From the NCBI GenBank assembly GCA_913049555.1, contig CAJWYM010000036.1:1-37283 (forward strand): DNA of 37,283 bases, given 5' to 3'. The notes beneath the pieces were generated by a model. It was not told the DNA's origin. It ran no database searches and saw only the letters and a program-made list of their open reading frames with translations. How positions within the stretch are numbered: position 1 is the stretch's first letter; each line of letters begins with the position of its first letter. Both the position numbers and the translations under genes were made by a program. This document shows, one piece after another, positions 24,792 through 33,400 of this stretch. Source of the DNA: an uncultured Opitutia bacterium (GTDB lineage Bacteria; Verrucomicrobiota; Verrucomicrobiia; Opitutales; CAJWYM01).

Positions 24792-24886
24792 ATCTTCAAA
24801 CTCTAAATCTTGAGAATGAAATCTTATGAGTTTATTGCTTCAATTGATTCTATCTCATAAAGTCATTATTGACCAGGGTGCATATT

Positions 24887-26782
24887 TTAATTCCAAACAA
24901 TCTTAGTAGAACCACTTTCATTGAATGTCATCTGTTCCGTCGATTTTTTTCCATTGAATTCGACTAAAATTTCATAATCCCCTTTAAAACCGTGAAATTT
25001 TACAGCACCCGCTTTATTGGTAATCAAACTTTCTTCAGTATGCCAAACTTTTTGAATCAAATAATCCCAGACCTGCATCATTTTTTTAGGAGCCCAATCA
25101 GCTCTATGCAAGGATTGATTGATCCGTTGTTCATCATTAAATAAAGTCCAACAAATAAATCCCATCATTTTTGGGTGACTGAATATTAAGGTCATCAAGT
25201 CACGAGTATAAGTGGCTTGCAAGATTTCGTCGCTCTCATCAAAGTCATATTCAGTGATTTGCAAATCATAACCAAATACGTTGAATCTCTCAATACGATT
25301 CCAGACCTCCTCTAATGGAATCGCTGATCGAAAATGACCTTGGAATCCAATACCATCTAAAGGAGCTTGATTGTCATGTAAGTATTGAATCCAATTGTAA
25401 TAATTGTCCTGATGATCGTTGTGATTCCCAGCTAAAATGCCAAAATCATTGATATATTTTATAACTCCCGGATTGACTCGTTCGGACTCTCTAAAAATAT
25501 CCAAAACGATCTCCTTACCAAGAACATCCATAAAGTCCGTATTCGAAAAAGGTTCGTTGAGAACATCCCATTCACTAATTTGTTCTGTCCATCGATTTGA
25601 AAAATCACTCACTCGATCTAGAATTGCTTTTCTAAAAGCCACTTTATCCTTGCTTAATTTTGGCAAATATTTGGGACTTTTTACCCAACCAGGCCAAATT
25701 AAAGTATGACCTCGAAGAGTTAGATTGTTTTCCTCTACCCATGCAACCGCAGGGGGAACGAACTCTTTGAAGTATTGGTAAAGTTTCCATTTAAGCCCAT
25801 TTTCAAAGACAACTTTGTTGAATGACTGAGTGATCAGGGATTTATAACGTTCTAATTCCTCTTCTGTGAATTTTTGTTTGTCGAACATTCTTCTCATATT
25901 GATTGCTGTTCCAAATCCAAAAGAATGCTTTTTTAACTGGATAGACAATTCAGCACCGTGAATCTTATTTCCGTCTGAATCCACCAGAATAATTTCTTGA
26001 TGTTGTTTGCGATATTTTTCAATCCTTTGGATTGCCTCCACTCGCCAAGGAGCATCTAATTCCATTCCTTGATAGCGAGCACTACTTTTCGGTAACTCTT
26101 GATTCGAAAAACTTTTTCCATAATAAAGCAAATCGATCTCCTTAATTAAAAGATCTTGAGGCTTTGTATTTCCAAAAAGGAGTTGAATTTTCAAATTCTT
26201 CCCATTTTTATTGGCAGAGAAAGGGATGCTAAAAAATTTCCACCGCTTGCCTATTGTGATACTTTTTGACAAAATGGGACCTTTGCCAAGCATCCCGGAT
26301 TCATTGATTTGAATCGTACACTTTCCCTCCCCGCTTTCATCCGCACTGGAATTACATTTTGCCTGTAAACTAATCAAAAAAGAGTCTCCAGATTGGTACG
26401 GTCGAGGAGAGTAAGACGTAAGCGATTGAGCCCAAGGACTTAAAATCCTTTTTTTGACACTCACTGCAATCCCTAAAGGGCGGGAACTTACATCCATAAT
26501 TTTTGAGTTCTTCCACGAGCTAAGAAGGGAATTTGTAAAATCTATTTTTTTTAAAGGTGGGAATTCTTTTTCAACTTCAATTATGTTTGAATAAAATTTT
26601 GTATTGTCCTCTTCTACCCCGACATAAGTCTCAGAAATCCCCAAGGGTTCCAAACTGTAAATTGAGAAATTTTCTGAATTTGACAATGGATTTAATACTG
26701 GACTGCGATCAGAAAGTTCCTCTGAAAAAGCAATAGAAATTATGAAAACCCATGAAAGGAGTAGTTGTCTGATTGAGAACAT
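24887..26782 (-). CDS. Secreted GH10 endo-1,4-beta-xylanase
   Basis: 631 aa. The signal peptide MFSIRQLLLSWVFIISIAFS is followed by about 220 residues with a beta-sandwich character (SFLISLQAKCNSS, KFFSIPFSANKNGKNLKIQLLFG) suggestive of a CBM4/9-like carbohydrate-binding module. The GH10 TIM barrel spans about 250-600: RGHTLIWPGW, SEWDVLNEPF with acid/base Glu410, GIGFQGHF, and LQITEYDF with nucleophile Glu511. ITEYD is the usual GH10 nucleophile box with Tyr in place of the more common Leu or Met. The C-terminus has a short sandwich-like tail. It would cut xylan outside the cell. It is convergent with tonB and transcribed alone. Confidence 0.92.
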   Translation of the reverse strand: MFSIRQLLLSWVFIISIAFSEELSDRSPVLNPLSNSENFSIYSLEPLGISETYVGVEEDNTKFYSNIIEVEKEFPPLKKIDFTNSLLSSWKNSKIMDVSSRPLGIAVSVKKRILSPWAQSLTSYSPRPYQSGDSFLISLQAKCNSSADESGEGKCTIQINESGMLGKGPILSKSITIGKRWKFFSIPFSANKNGKNLKIQLLFGNTKPQDLLIKEIDLLYYGKSFSNQELPKSSARYQGMELDAPWRVEAIQRIEKYRKQHQEIILVDSDGNKIHGAELSIQLKKHSFGFGTAINMRRMFDKQKFTEEELERYKSLITQSFNKVVFENGLKWKLYQYFKEFVPPAVAWVEENNLTLRGHTLIWPGWVKSPKYLPKLSKDKVAFRKAILDRVSDFSNRWTEQISEWDVLNEPFSNTDFMDVLGKEIVLDIFRESERVNPGVIKYINDFGILAGNHNDHQDNYYNWIQYLHDNQAPLDGIGFQGHFRSAIPLEEVWNRIERFNVFGYDLQITEYDFDESDEILQATYTRDLMTLIFSHPKMMGFICWTLFNDEQRINQSLHRADWAPKKMMQVWDYLIQKVWHTEESLITNKAGAVKFHGFKGDYEILVEFNGKKSTEQMTFNESGSTKIVWN

Positions 26783-27123
26783 GTTTTAAAAAGAATGAAA
26801 TTAAATTTAAAATCAAACTATTTCTTTTACTGTAGAAATCAAAATTTAGTGAATTCAAACTATTGAGCAAAATTCTAAATAGTATTTTGCTGCCGATTTT
26901 GATTCTTTCTGAATCCTAGGATCCCCTAAAAATCCTTTCTTGTAGGCCGGGAATTAGAATGAGGACTTCAAGTTTCAATCGTTGTCTCAGTTTCCAGACA
27001 TATTTGACTATAGAGACAAAAAAAGAACGACTCTAGGTCTTGATTGGAATCTATTGCATAATTGATTTCTATAGACTACTGTCAATTGATTGTAAATGCG
27101 GATAAATCCCTAAATTCAGACCT
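26783..27123. other. Divergent intergenic region, no gene seen
   Basis: 341 nt between the xylanase and uvrC, AT-rich throughout. I see no ORF of note, no RNA gene and no convincing promoter pair, though it must contain the divergent promoters of both neighbours. Confidence 0.4.
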
Positions 27124-28587
27124 TTGAATAAGCCTAATATAGAAACTAAGTTAAGAGCCCTTCCTAATAAGCCAGGTGTTTATAGAATGCGAGATCGACT
27201 TGGAACCGTTCTTTATATTGGAAAAGCAAAGAATTTAAAAAAAAGAGTCCGATCCTATTTTCAAAGCTCCAAAAAATTTACTTTTGACCGTCCCAAAATA
27301 GAATTGATGATGAGTCTGGTTGAGGATATTGATATTACCGTCGTTCATAATGAAACTGAGGCTTTGCTTTTAGAAAGCAAGTTGATCAAAGAATTCAAAC
27401 CTCATTACAATACTGCTCTCCGAGATGATAAAAGGTTCCTAATGATCCGATTGAACCTCAGGAGAGATTTACCAGAATTTTCACTAGCAAGGATAAAAAC
27501 AGACAACAAGTCCCAATATTTCGGTCCTTTCGTCAATTCAATTTCTGTTAAAAAAACACTCGCAGAAATGAGAACACAATTTGGAGTATTGATTGGAGAT
27601 AGCCAACCAAAAAGAATAAAAGACGACACCTACCTTCTTTATGACGATGCTCGTGCAGAGATCTACAATGAGTCATTACCAATCACTAGAGAGATCTACT
27701 TATCAAGGATTCACGAAGCTTGTAGATTTCTTGAAGGACAGTCCAAAGATTGGTTGGAAGAATTGGAACTCAAAATGCTCAAATATTCCGAAGATCTTGA
27801 ATTTGAAAAAGCGGCTCAAAGCAGAGATTTAATTACAGCTATCAAAGAGAGTTTAGTAAAAAATCGATCCTTCATGCGGGAACCCATTCAAGCTAAAAAT
27901 AAGTCTGAAATGGACATGATATCCTTGAAGAAAGCACTGCAAATGGATGTTTTGCCAAGGCATATTGAATGTTTTGACATCTCTCACATATCTGGAACTT
28001 TTGTGGTCGCATCGATGGTTCAATTTAAAGAAGGGATCCCCAGTAAACAAAATTACCGAAGATTCAAAATGAAAGGATATCAGGGCAATGATGATTTTCG
28101 AGCTATGGAGGAAGTTGTAGAACGTCGTTATCAAAGACTGCATAATGAAAACAAAGCCATGCCAGATCTGATAGTAATTGATGGTGGGGCTGGTCAAGTA
28201 AGTGCCTCAATGCAAGCATTCTATGGAATTGGGATAGATCCCAATATGTTAATTGGTTTAGCAAAAAAAGAAGAAACAATTGTTTTTTCTGATGGAAGAG
28301 CTCCGCTTAATTTGTCTATGAGAGACAAAGGATTGCGATTGCTTCAGCGATTAAGAGATGAAGCGCATCGCTTTGCGAATAGTTACAGTGCAGAATTAAG
28401 AAGTAAAAAAATTAAGGAATCTTTACTGGATGAAATTCCAGGAATTGGACCCAACAAGCGTAAAGCTCTTTTGATGCACTTTAAGTCTATTCAAAACATT
28501 CAAAAAGCGGACTCATCAAAAATAACTCAAGTTCCAGGTATTTCAGAAAAATTAGCAGAAATTGTATTGAATCATCTTAGTAAGTAA
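27124..28587 (+). CDS. uvrC: Shortened excinuclease UvrC
   Basis: 487 aa from a TTG start, against roughly 600 aa for typical UvrC. It makes the dual incisions in nucleotide-excision repair. The GIY-YIG nuclease is at the N-terminus (PGVYRMRDRLGTVLYIGKAKNLKKRVRSYF, 17-46). The UvrBC motif is at 214-245 (KMLKYSEDLEFEKAAQSRDLI). The RNase H-like nuclease follows with IECFDISH (Asp285) and VIDGGAGQ (Asp353), then a helix-hairpin-helix pair from about 435. Two parts are missing. The four Cys that hold an iron-sulfur cluster in E. coli UvrC between GIY-YIG and UvrBC are absent; only Cys200 lies in that span. About 100 residues between UvrBC and the second nuclease are also gone. Catalytic residues remain, so it is probably active. 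Confidence 0.9.
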   Translation: MNKPNIETKLRALPNKPGVYRMRDRLGTVLYIGKAKNLKKRVRSYFQSSKKFTFDRPKIELMMSLVEDIDITVVHNETEALLLESKLIKEFKPHYNTALRDDKRFLMIRLNLRRDLPEFSLARIKTDNKSQYFGPFVNSISVKKTLAEMRTQFGVLIGDSQPKRIKDDTYLLYDDARAEIYNESLPITREIYLSRIHEACRFLEGQSKDWLEELELKMLKYSEDLEFEKAAQSRDLITAIKESLVKNRSFMREPIQAKNKSEMDMISLKKALQMDVLPRHIECFDISHISGTFVVASMVQFKEGIPSKQNYRRFKMKGYQGNDDFRAMEEVVERRYQRLHNENKAMPDLIVIDGGAGQVSASMQAFYGIGIDPNMLIGLAKKEETIVFSDGRAPLNLSMRDKGLRLLQRLRDEAHRFANSYSAELRSKKIKESLLDEIPGIGPNKRKALLMHFKSIQNIQKADSSKITQVPGISEKLAEIVLNHLSK

Positions 28588-28593
28588 CCTTAG

Positions 28594-28616
28594 CTCGAGT
28601 TATCATAAAACTCAAG
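28594..28616 (+). terminator. Weak hairpin after uvrC
   Basis: CTCGAGTT (28594-28601) and AACTCAAG (28609-28616) form a stem with one mismatch and a 7-nt loop, starting 6 nt past the uvrC stop. No T-run follows, so termination would be inefficient or factor-assisted. Confidence 0.35.
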
Positions 28617-29588
28617 ACATTCAACCTTCTAAGATAAAGCATTAGAAATACAATTTAATTGGAAGATTGGGAGGGCGCATTTTTCTTATAATTGAAGATT
28701 TTAATCCACTTTTTTCCTAGCTTGGTTAAAAAGTCATCGACATGCATAAGTAAAGAGCGGTCCGTTAGGAGCTTTTTTTTGATCTCTTAGAATTCGGATT
28801 TAACAATCAGAGAAAAATTCGGCACATCCATCACGAAACCGAAAAGGACCCATAAGTTTTTCTACCTGATAGGAATCTTTTTATATGGGGCGATGAACAA
28901 TATGAAAATATTCATGAAAACAGTCCTTAGGTTTCGCAAAGGAATAAATCGTCGAGGAGATTTATGAAAGTCATGAGGATAGGAGCATTCAATCACGTGC
29001 GTTTTCCAAAAACGTTGGATCCCCTCGCCTCCTTCACTAAAATGTCTCCTTTGATCCATTTTTAGACAATAAAATAAACTGCCTAGGATTTGTGGATTTA
29101 TGTATTGAATCATGCACGATTGAATTGAGGAAATCTGATTTCATGAAAACTCTTTTTCACAGAGGAGATCTACAAGGGCCTTTGCTGCTGAAATGTCTTG
29201 GCAGACCCTCCAATATTCTACAGAGCTATAGTTTCTCCAAACTGAAGCTGCTGCCCTCAATCCCTAGATCAAAACCTATTGGACCTCCTTGGATACATCT
29301 GAAGCAAAAAAAGTGTCAGCTTGTTTTTATAGGATCTCACCCAAAGAGGGAAGATGTTTACTTTTTTTTCCGGGAATAGACGCATCGCTTCTGTAATTTT
29401 GAATGGAGGATTTTAAAGCTGACATATTTGATCTAGGTTACGAGTTATAAGGAAATAAAAAACCAAACGGAGGATATGTCTCTGAGTGATTTACTGAATT
29501 TGTTCGTCACTGGATGACAGGAGAAAAAGATGTAAGTAAAAAGACACCTGAGTTTTTAATGATATCTAATTATTTTCAAGAATTATAT
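28617..29588. other. About 1 kb without a recognised gene, left flank of the CRISPR locus
   Basis: Two frames exist here: 83 codons on minus (28862-29113) and 95 codons on plus (29092-29379). Neither has a Shine-Dalgarno, a domain or plausible residue patterning, and they overlap tail to tail. I saw no CRISPR repeat copies, tRNA, long terminal repeats or transposase motifs. The region may be a decayed insertion or the boundary of the imported CRISPR island. It presumably holds the promoter for the WYL regulator at its right end. Confidence 0.4.
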
Positions 29589-29623
29589 AGACGTAAAAAA
29601 CGATTAGTCTTATATTGACGTCT
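29589..29623 (+). promoter_or_regulatory. Candidate operator: inverted repeat before the WYL regulator
   Basis: AGACGT (29589-29594) and ACGTCT (29618-29623) are exact inverted arms with 23 nt between. Allowing small mismatches, the flanks TATAGACGTAAA and the reverse complement ATAAGACGTCAA extend the match. The right arm ends one base before the ATG at 29625, and the intervening DNA is promoter-like and AT-rich. BrxR/CapW-type regulators bind inverted repeats at their own promoters, so this is a natural candidate. The site itself is untested inference. Confidence 0.4.
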
Positions 29624-29624
29624 T

Positions 29625-30428
29625 ATGGGTAATTATTCTAATGTTAAATCATGGGATGTGCAGGAAAGACTCTCGTATCTTGAAAACTGTGCTCTTTGGT
29701 TGGGGCGAGTGAACAGACGGTTTATATGCGATCGCTTTCAAATCTCGTTGCAACAAGCATCTGCGGATATACAGAGCTATCATGAGCTCAATCCGAAAGC
29801 TTTGCATTATGATATTAAGGCAAAATGTTATTTTCCAAGTTCTGATTTTCACCCTATTTTAGTTTCTTTGGTAGATCCACGGTCGGCATTAAATGAGTTT
29901 TTCCCTACTAAAGTAGATAGCGTTTTAATTCCGCCTCGCAAATTAGAGCTAAATGTTCTTCGTTCATTAAGCGTGTGTTTGTATCAGATGAATTCTATTG
30001 AGATTGATTACTTCTCAATTCATTCGAATACCCGCAAAAAAAGAAGAATTGCACCTTGTGCTTTTGCTTCGGATGGATTGCGTTGGCACGTGAGAGCTTG
30101 GTGTTTTAATAATTCAGCGTATCGAGACTTTTTGCCGAGTCGAATTGTTGAAACCGGAAGCATGGAAGTTTTTGATTTTCCTATACCGGACAATGATTGG
30201 GACTCAAAGGAAGAAATAGAGTTTATCCCCGCCCAGAGCTTAGATAGGAATTCACAAAAAGCAGTAAAACTAGATTATAGCATGGAACAAGGCTCGCTTT
30301 ATTTACAGACACGAGTAGCAATGAAAGGCTATACATTGAGAAGATTAAATTTTATCGAATTGGCAACTGTTGGCCATGTAAATACCAGTGGAACACTTGA
30401 AATCAAAAGCATTCAAGCAGTTCAATGA
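29625..30428 (+). CDS. BrxR/CapW-like WYL-domain transcriptional regulator
   Basis: A 267-aa DNA-binding, ligand-sensing regulator. Residues 10-75 form a winged helix with the phrase RLSYLENCALWLGRVNRRFI followed by ISLQQASADIQSYHEL, nearly the signature of the BrxR/CapW family from BREX and CBASS defence loci. Residues 105-180 are a WYL domain, with KKRRIAPCAFASDGLRWHV leading into RAWC and FLPSRI. About 190-267 is the WCX-like dimer/effector tail (VAMKGYTLRRLNFIEL). The start ATG has no Shine-Dalgarno. The stop lies 39 nt before cas12a on the same strand, so they are probably one transcript. Family knowledge says such proteins repress until a ligand, perhaps a nucleic-acid fragment made during infection, releases them. 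Its role over Cas12a here is inference. Confidence 0.85.
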   Translation: MGNYSNVKSWDVQERLSYLENCALWLGRVNRRFICDRFQISLQQASADIQSYHELNPKALHYDIKAKCYFPSSDFHPILVSLVDPRSALNEFFPTKVDSVLIPPRKLELNVLRSLSVCLYQMNSIEIDYFSIHSNTRKKRRIAPCAFASDGLRWHVRAWCFNNSAYRDFLPSRIVETGSMEVFDFPIPDNDWDSKEEIEFIPAQSLDRNSQKAVKLDYSMEQGSLYLQTRVAMKGYTLRRLNFIELATVGHVNTSGTLEIKSIQAVQ

Positions 30429-30467
30429 ATAATTTAAATAAAAACTAATTCCAAAAATATAAAGAAA

Positions 30468-33400
30468 ATGAATAAATTCTTAGATTCTTTTACTCATCAA
30501 TACTCCTTGAGCAAGACGCTTCGTTTTGAACTCAAGCCTGTTGGCAAGACTGCTGAATGGATACAGAAACGCGATATCATTGGTACAAAGAAGCAAGAGA
30601 ATGGTGAGGCTCAACTTACAGGAAAGGATGCGGTGAGAGCTGAGAATTACGAGTATGCTAAGAAATTATTAAATGAGATGCACCGACTTTTTATTGAGGA
30701 TTCCTTAGCTGCTATAAAAGAGGAACAAAAGGTTGAACTGAATAAGCTTTTAGTAAAAATTGCCGAATCTGGATCATTGGATGGTTTTCGCAAACCTATG
30801 TCTAATATTTGCAAAGAATTGTTTGATTCGGCGACTCAAGATTGGTTGCTTGCTTACAGTGAAGAAATGCCGTGTTTCTGGGATGAAGATATTTTAGAAT
30901 TAACAAATAAGGCAGAAACTACTGAAAATAAAAAAAATATAAAGTTTTTCCTTAAAAAAGCAGAAGATATAAGAAAATTTAAGGACGATCCACTCAAAGC
31001 TTTTAAGAAAAAGAAGCATGAGGCACTTAATTCCAATACGGAAGCTCTCAAGCTCTTAGAGTGGAAAATTCGTAGAGGGGAAGTTCTAATTAGTGGAAAG
31101 GATTTAGGTAGAGATGAATCTGAGGAAATTCTATCTACAAAAGAGTTGATTCTGATTCTGCGTAGTTTTTATAGCTTTGTAACTTACTTTACAGGGTTTA
31201 ATGAGAACCGAGCAAACATTTACAATTTGGATGATAAGAAATATATTTCTACTTCAATTGCATTTAGAAGTTTCGAGCAAAATCTATTTTTCCACATAGA
31301 AAATATTAAGAAGTGGCATACTATTACCAACTCTATTGAAGAGCATACTGACCAGCTGAATGCCTCGGATTATCCTATCAAAGATAAGCTCAGAGAATTA
31401 GAACTTGCTTTTGATTGTAAACTTGCGGACTTATTTGCGGTGGATTCATTTAGCCAATTTCTATCTCAGTCGGGGATAGATCGCTATAATTCCATAATGG
31501 GAGGGATTGCTCAAAAAACAGGTAAAACAAAAGTGCAAGGACTGAACGAGATTATCAATCAGGCTCGTCAGCAAACTGGGGCGAAGAGACATAAATTCCC
31601 TCCAATGAAGTTACTTTATAAGCAGATTCTGAGCAAAGGGGAGGGTATTTTTGTTGAAAGCTATGTGGATGATGCAGATATGCTGACATCAATTGCAGGT
31701 TTTCATGAGAATCATCTGAATGAAAGTCTCTGTTCAAATTGGTTGCACGAATTAGAAGAGCTAATCGACTCCGTTCAGGAGAGCAAGGATACTATATTTA
31801 TCGCAAGAGATAAGTTGAATCGTATTTCTCAGGAGATAACAGGGTCTTGGTCAGCGATTCAGGACTGGATTGTCGCTCACCAAAAAGATCAAAAGGAAGT
31901 CGATGCCCTGACTAAAAAGAAAGTCTTTTCGATTCAAGAGCTAGAAGATTACTTCTCTAAGAGTTCAGATGATGAACTATTTACTGCAAAGATCCCCGAA
32001 GATAGAAGTGCATATCTGCCAGGTGAGGGTGAGGGTATTTTGTTCCAGTTCTTTAAGGTTCGGGCCAAAGAAATTCTGGCAGAATTGCAATCTGGATGGT
32101 ATGCCTTAGACAAGGCTCAGTTATTGCAAGAAAAGCAGTTGGACAAGAATAGAGAAAATGAAGGGAGTAAGGGCTTTGAACAAGTGGGTCTACTCAAAGG
32201 ATATTTGGATGCCTGTAATTCTCTCAGTCGATTTATTGCAGATTGGAATATTCAAAAAGACATTAAGCAAGAGAGGTGTTCGCTCTGGTATGAATTTCTC
32301 CAAAAGCATTTGGACACCGTACCCATTTTTGACTTATACAATCAAGTTCGCAACCATGTGAGCAAAAAAGCGTATTCCACTGATAAATTGAAGGTTAATT
32401 TTGAGAAAAGTACTTTGCTTGATGGTTGGGATCGTAATAAAGAATCGCAGAACTTTGGAGTGCTTTTCGAGAAAGATGGAGCATATTACCTTGGAATCAT
32501 GACGCCAGATTCAAATGGAATTTTTGAGTATGATGTGAATCCAGATGAAAATACGAAAAAGAAAGCGATTAAAGAGGAGCTTCGAAAACAAACGACTCCT
32601 GAAAATGGAGAAGATCGATTCCAGAAAATTAACTATAAGCTTCTTCCTGGTCCGAATAAGATGTTACCGAAGGTATTTTTTGCTAAGTCAAATGAGGATC
32701 TATTTCAACCCTCAGCAAGGATTACTGAGATAAAAGAAAACAAGAAGTATGCAAAGGCCTACACAGACAAGCATGGGAAAGCGGAGTTACATGAATATAT
32801 TGATTTCTGTCAAAAATCACTAGTAAGACACCCTGAATGGAGTGTTGCTTATGGTTTTGATCAAACCACTTTTCGTAAGGCGACAGAGTATATTAGCATC
32901 GACGAATTTTATAGAGAAGTGGAGTTGTTGGGATATAAAGTGACTTTTGATTCTATCAAGGCAACTTACATAGAAGAGAAAGTAGCTAATGGAGAGTTAT
33001 ACCTCTTTCAAATCTACAATAAGGACTTTTCAACAGCGAAGAAAGGGGGAGGGAAAGATAACCTGCATACCCTTTATTGGAAGAGTTTGTTTAGTGAGGA
33101 TAACTTAAAGGATGTGGTATTTAAGTTGAATGGGCAAGCGGAGGTCTTTTTCCGACCATCTTCTATTGTTTGGAGTGAGAAAGTTATGAAACAGGGGCAT
33201 CATTATGATGATGACAAGATGCTGAAAGATAAATTCAAATATCCAATTATAAAAGATTTTAGATTTACCCAAGATAAGTTCTTTTTTCATTGTCCTATCT
33301 CGCTCAATTTTAAAGCCCCTGCTAAGCCTTATGGATTTAATTACAAAGTGCACGATTTCCTTCGTAAGAATGGGGAGATAAATGTGATTGGGATAGATCG

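Noticed and set aside
28862-29379. Two overlapping ORFs (83 aa minus, 95 aa plus) beside the CRISPR locus considered as accessory genes
   Set aside because: No start signals, no domain, no believable residue patterning; retained only as a possibly decayed region.
28588-30467. Possible tracrRNA, scout RNA or mini-array upstream of cas12a
   Set aside because: I scanned for the handle TTTCTACTGTTGTAGA and its complement and found only an 8-base chance match (ATCTACAA near 29168); type V-A needs no tracrRNA.
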